A DNA stretch of 64,000 nucleotides from the NCBI RefSeq assembly GCF_000165425.1, contig NW_001799044.1:185205-249204 (forward strand). The letters are read 5' to 3'. Below, one piece after another: positions 22,595 to 34,380 of the stretch. Below the pieces are notes generated by a model that was not told the DNA's origin, did not search any database, and was given only the letters and a program-made list of their open reading frames with translations. Position 1 is the first letter of the stretch. Every line of letters starts with the position of its first letter. The translations under genes were made by a program, and so were the position numbers. This DNA comes from Paramecium tetraurelia. Taxonomy: Eukaryota; Ciliophora; Oligohymenophorea; Peniculida; Parameciidae.

Positions 22595-24056
22595 TCCCTA
22601 ATTATATTATTAGATTTCATTAGAGACACACTACTTACCTGCAAAATATTGGAATATTAAAAAAAAAAAGCATACAAAAAATTTTACATAAAAAAATATC
22701 AACTCGTCAATATTCAAACAAACACTTTAATTATTTTATTATTGTCATTCCAAATCAAACTATCCAAAATTAATAATTTCAATATTTTCTATATTATTAC
22801 CTTCAACAATTACACTAATTCCATATAGCTACCAACACTGCAACATTTCTTTAAATCACAAAAAATATCTAAACCATATAATAAGTATTTTAATTTTATT
22901 CTCTTCTTTATTTTATCTAAAGAACTTATATATATTCGTATTCATATTTAAAACTAATCATTATGCTTGATGATTGATATGATTTATTAGATTAAATAAA
23001 AAAATATTGATTCTATAATTAGAAGGAAAAGAATATCAATAAAAAGACTCATAAAAAAATTACAATTATTCAAGATAGTATTTAACAATACCACTTTATG
23101 ATAAGCTACTTCGAATATAAGAGTAGTATTCATGAAGATTAAGAATTAATATAGTTTTTGAATATCATTTTGATTAGACATAAGAATTTTTAAATTTGAA
23201 ATCAATAACTCTAGGAATAATCTATTTTAGAATTCAGTCTTGATTCCATAGTGAAATTAGTTTTTTTAGATAATATCTAACAGGAATTGATGATCTTTAT
23301 TAGAATTGCTTGTTTTCTTACAATAATTTTATTTCAAATTTCATTATCCTTGAATCCCTTTATTAATAGGATATCTGCAATTGAAAGTAATATGATTAGG
23401 TATGATAATCAAGATTTGAATTATATAAAAATAAAAGACACTTAATATATCAAATAATAATTTCGATTCAATCAGCAAGAGCTCTTTATTGCTTAATAAA
23501 GAATTTTATGATGCTACTAAATTGAATTTGCTGACAGACACTAGACTTAATACTAATTCCATACATCTTAAAAATCTTAGACTTTTAAACATCTGCAATA
23601 TTGTTATAAATTATATTAGTTATTCAATTAATTAAAAAAATTAATATAAATATATTAAAATAATTAAAACGCATTTTTGTGTGAAATGTTAAAATTATGG
23701 ACGCTCTTAGTTTTGATTTGCCTAGGCTAATGTTAAGAATTATTAACATCAATAAAAAATTATGCTGATGGAATAGTTTAATCAAATATAACTTAGAAAA
23801 TCCTTTTAGATTTTGCTCCATTATTATTGCCATTAACTATATTCTCAATTATTTTAATCTAATTGATGAAATTTTGCTTCAAAAGATAAAAATTTTATGA
23901 CAAACTTCCTTAAACCGAATAACAAGCGAGCAACAAAAAAGTGAGATTGCCATTAAAGCATAAATTGCAATTATTCTTTATGAGATATTATTGTTAAATT
24001 TTGAGAGTATTTAAACATTGATGTGATATTTATATTTGAAATTAATTAATTTAAAT
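22595..24056. other. 1.4-kb gap without a supportable gene
   Basis: This is long for an intergenic region here. It is very AT-rich at 22650-22960. From 22965 to 23860 short open pieces in changing frames look somewhat coding-like (for example 23288-23510 on the plus strand, with a hydrophobic helix ACFLTIILFQISLSL). They are interrupted by TGA and frame changes that no GT...AG intron repairs. It could be a decayed gene or simply noise. Confidence 0.4.
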
Positions 24057-26199
24057 TCAAAACCAATCATTCTACTAAACTTGATTTGAAATATTATAAA
24101 ATTAATCATCTGATACTTCGCTCAAGGCATCCTGATTGAATGAATCATTTTCAAACATAACTTAATCCTAATATTGATGCTTCTAGTTTTATTATATCTA
24201 AATAGATAATAGTGTTACATCTATTTATTTACAGTTCTTCATCAAATTCGAAACATTATTTGAATTATTAGAATCAAAAGTAAAAGCACTGCACCAGGAA
24301 TCTAAATTATCCTAAACTAAGTAATCATAGCTTCTAAATTAAAGATAGGATGAGTCAAATACTTAAGATTAGTCCAAACTTATTGAGAAATTGAAAATTT
24401 TTCAATGGAATTGCTATTGCCTCCACATGCATACAAATCATTATTATAAGTGATAAGTTTGTTTCTCAAATCTCTCCCTTCTGTCATCATACTAATAACC
24501 TTAATTGTTTGATTATTTGTATCAAAGACCTGCAAACTATTTGTGAATCCTTAGTTAGAACTTAGATATTAGATAATTGGTATACCCTCCTCCTAGAATG
24601 AGAATTTAATTATCATCATAAGAGAGTGCTGCTGCATTACTGAATCCTTACTTGAATTTGACTTCCAAGACCTTCCATTGATTATCTTTGACAGAATATC
24701 TCTCTATAGTATTTTATCGCTCTCTTCCGTCGAATCCTCCAAACACATAAATATATTTATTCAAGGCAGTAGCAGCAGCAAATGCACACTTCTACTTTTA
24801 GAGTGGATCAATCATCTTCCATTCATCTGCAGCCAAACTATACTGTTCGCAACAAGATAACATCTGCTTTGTAGTGCCATCATAACTTATTAGATCATTT
24901 ATCTCAGATACCCTCCTATTGCGTAAACAAATCCATCCAGATAAACACAAGCATGTTCTTTCCTGGGATAGTACATACTCTTCAAAGCCTACTATTAAAA
25001 TCCCTAAGATGGCGAAATTAACATAGCATTTCTACTGACTCCTCCTCCTGTTATTATGATGTCTCCATTGGGTAAACTAGCTGCTGCAGCATAATAATTG
25101 TAATCAAATGTATTCTATTCATTAATTCATGACTTTATACATTGGAAATTTATCTATATTACCAATCATTTTTTTCAATGTTGTAAATCAAAATTTTATG
25201 CTTTTCTCCAAAGTAGCAAATCTAAGGATTGCAAACTTCCTTCTTAAATTGTCCATATTTAGAAATATCACCAATAAGTTTTTATTCAAAATTTAATTTG
25301 GGCAGTATTTTATATTCACCACCTCTTAACTTTCTAAACTAAACAATGTCTTTGTCTGCCAATTCATCTAAATCATTAATCTCTTTAATAAAATCATTTC
25401 CTTTAAAAGCTTTTGTAGTCTCTAAATATTTCAAACAATTCTACTTAATTCATAATACTTTTCATCTAATTTCTACTGTATTTGAGCCATATTATATAGC
25501 AATGACTAATTAAATGCTACTTCTGACTCAATTTGCTCGTTTTCAGAGTCAAATATTTTTAATAAGTTATCCTTCAATTCTTTTCTCCTTTTTTCACACT
25601 TTGCAATTATTCTATCAAATTAATCGTCAATTTATTAGATCTAATTCTTATTTTATATAGATACAAGTTTTAAGTTATCTTATTCTAATTATTCTTTGCA
25701 ATTATCAAAAGTTTTCATCTATTTCTCCAAACTCTCATATTGAGTCTTTAATTTTGATTAGATGCTACTTACTCTATTCATTTATAAAGAAACTAAATTA
25801 CACATTGAATGAATACCTGAATGTTCATATTTAAAAAACTTATGACCATAATGTTCAGTAATACATTCTGTACACATATTTGATTAATCATCCTCGCAAT
25901 AAAACTACAATGGATATTTCTAATGTTTTGAGCAGAGTTCAAATGTTTTTCTAATTGTTAAAGGGTCCAGCTTACTATTCTTCTAAATGCTTAGAGGCCA
26001 AATCCATGGCCACAAAATTCTTGCTTAAATTATTTGGTTTAACATTCGGTTCATGTTTTGTCCTGCAAATAGGACATTCGATTCTCTTACTTACTTTATA
26101 CATAGTTTCAAGACATATAGTGCAGTAAGTGTGACCACAGAGAAGGTTTCTTGCCACTCTATCTAGAGCATAGAATTCATAGCACATTGGACATTCCAT
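24057..26199 (-). CDS. RING/B-box/coiled-coil/Kelch protein (TRIM-like E3 ligase)
   Basis: The N-terminus is a C3HC4 RING (MECPMCYEFYALDR, LCGHTYCTICLETM, ECPICRT). After a 25-nt intron comes a B-box-like zinc motif (FELCSKHQKYP, YCEDD, CTECITEHYGHKF), then a ~130-residue coiled coil. The C-terminal half has Kelch-type repeats (YYAAAASLPNGDIIITGGG, HACVYLDGFVYAIGGY, LYACGGNSNSIEKF). Further introns of 24, 23, 28 and 21 nt were identified; one or two in the Kelch part are approximate. The stop is TGA 24057-24059. The layout resembles TRIM E3 ligases in which Kelch replaces the usual SPRY substrate domain. Substrate and location are unknown. Confidence 0.82.
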
Positions 26200-26280
26200 T
26201 TATTATATTTAATATTTGCATTATTGATTTGAATTTAATTTTATTATAAAAATATAAAATATATGATTACTGCTGAATTT

Positions 26281-27361
26281 TCAATTACTTTGTTTAAATA
26301 AGGGAATATCCACTCTGTAACATCCTGCAGAATCATCTTCTTACTCATCAAAGTTGTTATCCAAGTCTTTATTGAACTTAATAGTCTTTTTGCTTGGATA
26401 ATATTTTGTATTCGTGATAATTTTGCCTCTTACTGTCTGAATACTTCTCTTCATTGGTTTCTCTTGGATCAATTCTTTTGATAACTTCTTAAACTTATTA
26501 TATTGATATTCCTCAATATAGTACTTAAATTCTTAATCATGTTAGAGATCTTTTGAATCATTGTACATTTAATATTTTAATTGCATATCGGATACATATA
26601 AAAACTGATAAACATCCAAATTCTTGTTTTTCTCTATTGAATCCTACAGGAAATAGTCAGGCAACAACTACTTATCTGATGTAATTAATTTTTAACTAAT
26701 CATACGTAGGTCATCAAGAAAAGATAAACACAAAAGAGTTCGAAAGAATTGATTCTTATTCATCTTCTATTTTATTTCTTCATAATACACTGAACGATCC
26801 TTATCTTTGTTAATTGAATATGTTAGTAATAGTTCTTTAAGACAATTTGCCGCTTCAATAACCATGATGCAATGTTCATTATTTGGCTTTAAATCTAGAC
26901 ATTTGATGAGCCTGACAATGTTCGCTTTTGGAAAATTAGTTAATCTTTTTTTCTATTCAGTCTTATTCCTTACAAAAACCATAATACCTTTTTCAATTGC
27001 CTTTTTAAAGATTTGTTATGCTCTACTAGTTAATAAATAACATGATATTCTTAAAGTACTATTAAATAATATACTTAAGTCCGCTTCTTTGAACAAACTT
27101 TTCAAGTGTGGATGACATATCACATCGACATTCAATAATAGTTTACATCAAAATTTATAAATTATTGGATTCTATTTCAGGTTTAGGACAGCAATAATCC
27201 TAGTAAATCTATTTTAATTCGTAGGGTATGTCAATCTTTATATCATGAAGTGTTTCCAATTATTAGGCAATCAGAGGCCACCTTAAGACTTACTTTTAGC
27301 TTTCAACAAAGTATTTTAAATTTTTTCTTAGTTCTTCATTTTCTTGAAACATCTTTTTCAT
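26281..27361 (-). CDS. unknown protein, paralog B of a three-gene family
   Basis: One 25-nt intron (27050-27074) gives 352 codons from ATG 27359-27361 to TGA 26281-26283. It aligns by eye with paralogs A and C: VLRWPLIAQQLE near the start, DDLRMISQKLITSDKQLLPD in the middle, and TVRGKIITNTKYYPSKKTI near the end, followed by an acidic segment (DLDNNFDEQEDD). It is the most diverged of the three. It is on the same strand as paralog A, ~3.7 kb away with the TRIM-like gene between them. Function unknown. Confidence 0.68.
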
Positions 27362-27481
27362 GATTTTTTTATATTTAAATCAAATGTCATAAAATGTACT
27401 ATTTAATTTAATTAATTAGATTTATTTAAATAAAACAATAACTATTATTATTTCTTGTTATAAATATAATAAAGTTAAAAT

Positions 27482-27712
27482 AATATTGGTTATTTGATAT
27501 TAAATAAAAAGATAAAAAATATCGGTACCGGGATTTGAACCCGGAATGACAGGGTGAAAACCTGTTGTTTTACCGCTTAGACTATACCGATCTTATTTAT
27601 AATACATTAATAAAATAATAAGTTAAAAAATTTAACCTTATTATTACATTCCCTTATCTAAAATTTTTAAAATCATTCAATAAATTACATTAATATACTA
27701 AATCAAATTCTC
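27482..27712. repeat. 231-bp segmental duplicate, copy 1 (carries tRNA-Glu)
   Basis: These 231 bp are repeated in the same orientation at 36899-37129 with only about two base differences (near 27661 and 27680), including all AT-rich flanks of the tRNA gene. Similarity fades sharply outside the unit. Confidence 0.95.
27520..27591 (-). tRNA. tRNA-Glu (anticodon TTC), copy 1
   Basis: The minus strand folds as a standard 72-nt cloverleaf: acceptor stem ATCGGTA/TACCGAT with discriminator A, anticodon stem ACAGG/CCTGT around loop TTTTCAC (anticodon TTC), and T arm CCGGG-TTCAAAT-CCCGG. There is no intron. On the minus strand the 3' end is followed by a T-run (the AAAAAA at 27514-27519 on the plus strand), a Pol III terminator. 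Confidence 0.93.
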
Positions 27713-27819
27713 AATGATATTTAAAAAATAGTTTAAATAGATTAGAATACACCAAAAATACAATAATCTCTCCTTAAATATGTATCTTTATCAGATCAAA
27801 TTATTCAAATTTCTTTAAA

Positions 27820-28179
27820 TCAAAAAAATTTTATACATTTGCTACAGGCAGTCATAATGTTACTTCCAACTACTATAATCACATTTTGATAAAAAATAAT
27901 AATAAAACAATAATAACAGAATTGTTTATATTTACTGAAATCAGTCTACGAAACTTGATTCACAAATTAGGGTTTTTATTCAAATAAATTAACTGATTTT
28001 TTATGTATTGCACAAGCATTAATTCTAAATTCAGAATTTTGAACACCTTTACAGTAATTATATAAGGGTTTGTTAGTATAAATCAAAATTTCTACTTCTT
28101 TTGAAATTCCTGATAGATTTCGTTGCAGTTTTAAGATGTAATATATTTTGATTTGTTTCAACACTTCAAACCAAATCAT
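27820..28179 (-). CDS. possible small hypothetical ORF, 119 aa
   Basis: ATG 28177-28179 opens a 120-codon frame without introns, ending at TGA 27820-27822. The first ~70 residues read reasonably (MIWFEVLKQIKIYYILKL, NYCKGVQNSEFRINACAI), but there is no recognised domain and the tail is low in information. A run this long can occur by chance here. Upstream, 28303-28545 on the same strand has another short frame (MQSLPYGNLFQEVTETALFL) that might be an exon of the same or a decayed gene. Confidence 0.25.
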
Positions 28180-28808
28180 TTAAAAAACTATAATAATATT
28201 ATGTTTTAATTTAAATTAATCATTTGAGTTTTAGGTGATGAGAATATTTGTATATAAGGGTAGGGAGTATTCTTATCCTTATTTATAAACATTATCTTTA
28301 TTTCATATAAGTGCCTGTAATAGTAATTATTTTTCTCCAAATTTTTACCAATTTCTTTTTTTAGTTGTAGTTGTTATCTACTTAAAAATTACCTAATTCT
28401 AAATCTTCATATTGTGTTATCTATTTAGAATTGTTAAAAGTAGCTCCTTATACCTTGTTTTCATTTCCTCAATATATTGGATGAACAAAAACAATGCTGT
28501 TTCTGTCACTTCTTGGAATAGATTACCATAAGGAAGGGACTGCATAAGCTCTTGATCTTTCACTAATAAAACTAAGAGTCTTAGAATGGAATTGTATCAA
28601 AACCTGAAAAGTGTCATTAAGAATTCTTTTTATTAAAGTGTTATTTCAATTGATCTTTAATTTAATGTGATTTATGGAACTATTTGTAAGAGTAATGAAC
28701 AATGATATTTGGAGAGAGATGGAGATAGTGGTTAGATATTAAATATCATTATCATATTATAAATATTCAATGTACATGTATAATATAATGTATGTTTTAT
28801 TTAACTTT

Positions 28809-29358
28809 TCATAACCTTCTTCCTCTTCTACCTCCTGGTCTTCTAGTAGAATCGGTTGGGATAGGAGTAACATCTTCAATTCTACCGATTTTGAGTCCCA
28901 AACGAGCCAAAGCTCTTAAAGCAGCTTGAGCACCTGGTCCTGGTTGTCTGGTATCGACACCTTGGTATATGGGATGGATGTAATACCTCCTCTTGCTCTT
29001 AATTTAATATGCAAAGCGTTAATTTTGAGTGTTTTCAACTTTTCATAAACATCTTTGGCTGCTTGCATGGCTGCATATGGTGAAGATTCTTCTCTGTCAG
29101 ATTTGACTTTCATTCCACCAGTGACTCTAGCCAATGTTTCTCTGCCTGTCAAATCGGTGATATGAATGAAGGTGTCATTCCAAGTTGACAAGATGTGAGC
29201 TACTCCAAATACTAATTCATTTCCTGCAACATTTGGTCCCAAAGTAGCAACAACTTATTGAGTTGTTTCTTCTCCGGTTTTCTTTCCCTTCTTTCCTTTT
29301 GGTTATTAAACAGGTTATTCTTTTTTGTCAGCCTTAATTTAATTGTTATTGTTACCAT
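28809..29358 (-). CDS. RPS14: 40S ribosomal protein S14 (uS11)
   Basis: Two introns (23 nt directly after the ATG codon, and 26 nt inside the conserved [17 protein letters not shown] join) give 167 codons from ATG 29356-29358 to TGA 28809-28811. The conserved core [27 protein letters not shown] and [13 protein letters not shown], and the basic tail GGRRGRRL, identify uS11, which binds 18S rRNA at the small-subunit platform. The basic KGKKGKK N-terminal extension is normal. The first exon is only the start codon. It is divergent from the PHD gene, 125 bp between ATGs. Confidence 0.95.
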
Positions 29359-29483
29359 TCTCTAAAAATTAATTTAAATCTTTTTAATATAAAAAATAGA
29401 AATCCTGCAATTATTTAATTAATATAGACACACTCTAAAAACAAAACAAGGCACTCAACACTCAATAATAATTATTAAAATAA

Positions 29484-30212
29484 ATGAGCGAAGAAGAGAA
29501 GATCAATAAAATCAGTTCCAATACAGTGAATGAATTAGTGAAGAATGATAAATATGGTCATTTAATTTAACTCTACCTTAAGAAAGATCCCACAAGGTAT
29601 TACCATACTCCACCCTATTATAGAATTAAAAAGTATAATAGCATTCAAAAAGGCAATAAAATATACCATGTCAATCAAGATGTGGCTGTCTGTGCCTTAA
29701 ATGATGATATCTATTCAGCTAAATCTCAATTAAAATCTACTGCATCAAGGATCCCTCAGACACTTTCATTCCCATCGTTTAAGTTTAATGGTAATTCTCT
29801 AATCTCCATCCCTTAGGTATTACTCTAAATTAGGATCTTAAAAATTGATTAGAAACTGTTTAAATGCATTTCTGATAAAGAACTCTTCTTTTCTACTCAT
29901 TCTGAATATTTACCTGCAAACAAAATACAAGTTGGAATCAAAATCCTCACTTTCGAAGAATACTCTGATCTTGAATTCGAAGAGGAAACAATCTTTTTCA
30001 GTAGAGCTGCCATAGATCTAGATTCAATGGAACCCAGACCTAATATTAAATTATGGAAAAAGAGTTGTGTTTGTTAATTGCCTTAAAACCCTGATCTGTA
30101 GATGATTCAGTGTGATGAATGTGATAACTGGTATCACTTGGATTGTGTAGAACTTTAAGATCAAGACATCACTAAGATTGATAAGTATTTATGTCCAAGA
30201 TGCAATAAATGA
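29484..30212 (+). CDS. PHD-finger chromatin protein, 242 aa
   Basis: An intronless 243-codon frame runs from ATG 29484 to TGA 30210-30212. The C-terminus is a complete C4HC3 PHD finger: CVC, then CDECDNWYHLDC, then LCPRC at the very end. The preceding ~170 residues (YRIKKYNSIQKGNKIYHVN, EETIFFSRAAIDL) resemble a BAH-like domain in layout, which with a C-terminal PHD would suggest a histone-mark reader. The PHD is firm; the BAH suggestion is an inference. The W-Y-H pattern favours binding of methylated histone H3. Confidence 0.8.
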
Positions 30213-30257
30213 TTTTTCATATAAACAACATTTTTTATTGTACTAAATATGTATATA

Positions 30258-30825
30258 TCATTCTGCAGCAAATTTGTTTTAGGTTTTCTTGGTTCTCTAA
30301 GCCTTGTTCTTCTCTCTTCTGTCGTTTTATTCTTTCTCAATCTTGTCAACTCTGACCTTCTCTTATTTAGTTTCATGAATTGCCTCGATCAACACCTTCT
30401 TGTTCTTATATTGATTACCTTTTGAAGCCAAATAGAATTCGTGATATCTACTTAATTAACATTCATTACTATTATCTATCGATTTTCTTTGCTGCTCTGT
30501 ATTTTCTAAGTAATCTTCTCAAAACTCTTTGTCTTCTGATCCAAAGAACTTTGGTTGGCATTCTTGCCTCTCTTGTACCTCTTCTCTTACCAGTACCAGT
30601 GTGTCTACCTCTTCTCTTTGCTTCAAGGAATCTTCTTGCTCTAGCTCTTGAATGAATTGTTCTCAATCTTCTCATAATCAAACCATCTTTAATTAATTTT
30701 CTAATTGACATTCTTGAATTTGCAAGACTGATTTCACTTGCTTCATTTGGGTCTAACCAAACTCTGTTAACACCAACCTTTAATTAAGTTGAAGCTAATC
30801 TTTTTTGGAGTCGAAGGTTTACCAT
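30258..30825 (-). CDS. RPL19: 60S ribosomal protein L19 (eL19)
   Basis: A 22-nt intron after KKIDRQ gives 182 codons from ATG 30823-30825 to TGA 30258-30260. The sequence shows the eL19 landmarks [60 protein letters not shown] and [20 protein letters not shown]. The basic tail is shorter than in animals, as in other protists. It converges with the PHD gene with 45 bp between stops. Confidence 0.95.
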
Positions 30826-31685
30826 TAAAAAATAATATCTAAATTTTTAAATTTTTTCACATGCAATCACATTATTTATAGAAAAACTAAATATTTTACA
30901 TTCCTCTATTTATCCAAACTATCTCCTATATCTCAATATAAATCCTATCAATTTGATATTTTAAACCTTACATCAAAAAATATTTAAGAAAGTCCACTAT
31001 TTATGGTCTTTACTCAACTTTCATTTATATTTTCCAACTACTGCTGATTTTTTAAAGAAAACCTTATATAGATGAATGAAAATTTGAAAACTACTCTCCA
31101 CATTCCTTTAGTTTCTTGTTATAAATATATTCCAACGTCGAAACACCAGGAACACCAAATATGCCTTAACAAAAAGTATCATTCTAAAAATAGCTATCTG
31201 ATACAAAGAACTATATAGAACCACTTTATGAATACAATCTCAAAATTGGCTAATATTATTTTTGTTAGTAATTTGCATGAAAATACTAATTTACCTAAAA
31301 GCTTAGGCAATTTTTTGGATTTTAATTCAAATCGAAGAGATCATGAAACTTTGCAATCTATAGATAATTACGCTCAATGTCCCAAATAATAGAACTGAGA
31401 GGAGGTATAATTGTAAATATCAATTTATTATCTAGGAAAATATGGGGGGTTCTCTTAATCTTACAATTCATTAATGGTTTGGAACTTTGACTGGAAAGGT
31501 TATTTAAATCTAAAAAAATTGTTTTAAATCAAGAGTAATTAAACTGTTAGATGTGCATCCAATAGAAATACAAAAATTAACGGCGTACTGATATTTTTAA
31601 GAGAATTAAAAAAACAAGAGAATTGTCATTTATTGCGTGGAGAACTTTGAAAGATAAGAAATTACCTGAATTTTAAAATAATTAA
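30826..31685. other. 860-bp region without a firm gene
   Basis: AT-rich. A plus frame from 31229 (MNTISKLANIIFVSNLHEN) continues for ~140 codons, but with an internal TGA near 31397 that no clear intron removes. A typical-looking intron sequence (GTATAATTG...TATCTAG, 31405-31435) lies nearby, but its use does not restore one convincing frame. It may be a broken gene or chance. Confidence 0.35.
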
Positions 31686-32189
31686 ATGAATTTTGATTAT
31701 CCAAAATCTGAATTTCAAACTCCTTAGAAGTAATTTTTTGTGAGGTCCTAACACAAACACAATTCGAGTCAGCCTCAATTAGGATAATACTTTCGAGATG
31801 TACAAGAACCTAAAATGAATCTAACTAAGGTAGGGTAAGAGAGTTTAAAAAAATGGGATTTCTTCTCTGATCCTTTTAGTCTACCTGAGAAATATTTAAT
31901 TAGTCCACAAAACAAAATAAAGACTGAAACAACTGATTTGGGATATGATAGCCTTGATTTTATGTTGGGAAAATAAACCGATAGATACAGCTCAGGATCT
32001 CTTCAAGCACTGCATTAATAAACCTAATCAGAGAAAATAATTGGTAAAAAGGTCTAGTTTTCTGAGTTAGTCTCAGTAAAGAATGATGATGGAAGCGAAT
32101 CTGAAGAACCTATATAAAAGCGATCAAGACAGAAGGCAAGAAAAAGTAAGTTCTCAATGAAAAGTTAGAGGTCAATTATACAAGATTGA
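31686..32189 (+). CDS. hypothetical disordered protein, 167 aa
   Basis: ATG 31686 to TGA 32187-32189 is an uninterrupted 168-codon frame. The base composition is less AT-rich than its surroundings, which supports coding. The product is hydrophilic and probably disordered, with short motifs (SLKKWDFFSDPFSLPEKY, GYDSLDFMLGK), an acidic patch SEDGSESEE-like near residue 140, and a basic end KRSRQKARKSK. No domain recognised. Confidence 0.5.
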
Positions 32190-32359
32190 ATTTACGATAC
32201 TTAATTTTCAAAGCCAATTTATTTATTAACCTGTCATCATTGTTCTTTGTAAACAATCTTATAAATGTTCCCATTATGTAGAGTTAAAATATAAACTGAT
32301 TCATTTTTTCATTCTTTTGATTAACTCATTTATATAAATAATTAGTATTGTAGTATTCT

Positions 32360-32911
32360 ATGCATAAACAGGGCAAGAGGTTGCAGTTAGACTTTTTAAA
32401 ATAGTCACCAAGAAAGTTTTAAAATTTAACTAATCATACTTAAGAAAGTGAATTATAATCTGATCAATATGGCCTAGTCCAAACTAGATTTGAGAATTCT
32501 ATGTAAATGAACATCAAAGAACATGTTGATTAACTCTTCGTATCAAACATCTGTCCTATTTTAGAACATTCTAAAATCAATAAAAGATGATTTAAAGCTA
32601 AGTCGAGATGACATGAATATTATAAAGAACGATTTATAAAAAATGAAGTCTAATCAATGTAGAGATGAAGATCGCTTTACTAAGGCTCTTCTCTAAGATG
32701 TATTCATTTAAATGCTAAATAGTTGAACAAACAGAAAAATGAATTAAAGAAATTACAAATTGCCACATCAACTGCTTATGGAAGTCTTAACTAACAAATC
32801 TCCTCACTATAGAATGACAAGGATTTCATCAAAGATCATTCTATTCAAGTGGAATTGGATACTTAGTTGATTGAATCCGATATTGGATTTAGGAGAATAT
32901 ATGATATATGA
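32360..32911 (+). CDS. coiled-coil protein, 167 aa (possibly 5' part of a longer gene)
   Basis: Introns of 25 and 23 nt give 168 codons from ATG 32360 to TGA 32909-32911. The protein is a Lys/Gln/Asp-rich coiled coil (ILKSIKDDLKLSRDDMNIIK, LNKQKNELKKLQIATS). The next coiled-coil frame begins only ~50 bp downstream at 32962. No GT...AG intron was found that fuses them, but a single gene remains possible. Function unknown. Confidence 0.5.
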
Positions 32912-32961
32912 TAGAAATAATTAATATTATTTAACAGATACAGGTTAATTTTTAGCGATAA

Positions 32962-33981
32962 ATGTATCTCGAATAACTTTAATGTTATGAGGATAATCAA
33001 TATTATAATCAATCTATCAAATCAACTTAGCAATACTTTGTATAGTCCATTGCCTCCTTGTAATCAAGACAATCTATTGGGTCATTCAAACTCGAACTAG
33101 AATAATTTATAGGATTATTGTAGAAATTTAAACTATCCAAACATAAAATTATCTCTCTCTTATCGTGAGTACTGAGTAAGAAGAGTATTATAGTTGCTAA
33201 CAAAACAACCTTAAGATAAAAATCAAATTATGCTTGAAGGTTATCAAAAGTGTTTCTTAGGAGCAGTCAAAGCCATTGATCAAGTGGTTACTAATCCTAA
33301 AGATCATAAGTCTATTAATGAAAGTTTAGAGAAAATGTAAATGATTTATGTATTACTATTAGATCTATTAGATTTATTCATATTTAGAGTTACTAAGGAA
33401 TGGAAAAAATCTGTAAATCTATCAAACTGTTCAAAATAAACATTGATTGATGCTGATTAAGAGATTTCTTTATTATACAATCAAATTTAATAACAATAAC
33501 TGCACATACAAAAATTATAGTGTTAATTGAATTATGTGCAAATTAATTTCAATTAAGAAGGATTAAATTATTTGGATTTATACAGTAACATAAAATCTTA
33601 TAACAAACTGTAAAAAAAAACTACTAACTTAAGCATTTAATTTTGTTGGCCAATAAATAATTTGAATCAATACAAGAGAAACTACTATCAACTGAGGATG
33701 AATTAAATCAAGTATTATAATAATAGAGAACTCAAATAAAACAAATAGTTAAAGCAAATAAAAGTCTAAAGAGAGGTCATTAACAAATTTTGAGATCAAA
33801 TCAATAATAAAGCACATCTCCACTTAATAGAAATACTCATAATTAAGAGAATTAATCACATTAATCTAATAACTCTACAATATCTTTTAATTAATTTAAG
33901 AATTATGCCAAAGAGTCAATTAAAGGAAGTCACTCTTCTCAAAAGACAAATTTCACCAAGAGAAGCTAAATTTATGAATGA
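32962..33981 (+). CDS. coiled-coil protein, intron structure partly unresolved
   Basis: From ATG 32962 the frame MYLEQLQCYEDNQYYNQ runs on; a 29-nt intron (GTGAGTAC...ATTATAG) appears after HKIISLLS, and at least one more intron lies between 33500 and 33640. The last part (SIQEKLLSTEDELNQVLQQQ and a Ser/Asn/His-rich tail ending KRSQIYE) ends at TGA 33979-33981. Coiled-coil character dominates. Exact splice sites in the 3' half are uncertain, so the protein should not be taken as final. Confidence 0.45.
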
Positions 33982-34380
33982 ATTATGAAATTATATTACT
34001 ATATAATTTTATTGAATTTATAATATTTTAATTAATGTTACAAAAATCATAAAAAACAAAAATTATCAAAATACTTCTTTTTATAACCATTATTTATAGG
34101 TTTGATCATATACTATGAATATTTCATTTAAAACTTTAAAACAATAAGGATTACTAATTTTTTCAATATTGTGAGGCATGTTTTATCATTATTCTGCTAA
34201 ATCTTCTATTTTGATTCTAATGTCTTACATATAGGTATAAGCTTCATTAATATTGTGTTTCATGTAAGAGTATGATTATATTTGGAAAAAAGAGTTTATC
34301 AGAAAGAATTAGTAAGGAATTATAAATGCAACAATAATTTTTTCTTTTATAATAATAAATCTATACACACTTAAAAACAT
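33982..34380. other. intergenic, nothing firm
   Basis: AT-rich. A 25-codon minus frame (MKHNINEAYTYMQDIRIKIE, around 34180-34265) looks like a helical fragment but is too short to support a gene. Confidence 0.4.

Noticed and set aside
28916-29242. Separate 108-aa ORF ending [12 protein letters not shown]
   Set aside because: It is uS11 read through its 26-nt second intron; splicing restores the conserved [11 protein letters not shown] tail.
30472-30711. Separate 79-aa [19 protein letters not shown]
   Set aside because: It is an internal part of the eL19 gene; the true start lies upstream at 30825 ([12 protein letters not shown]).
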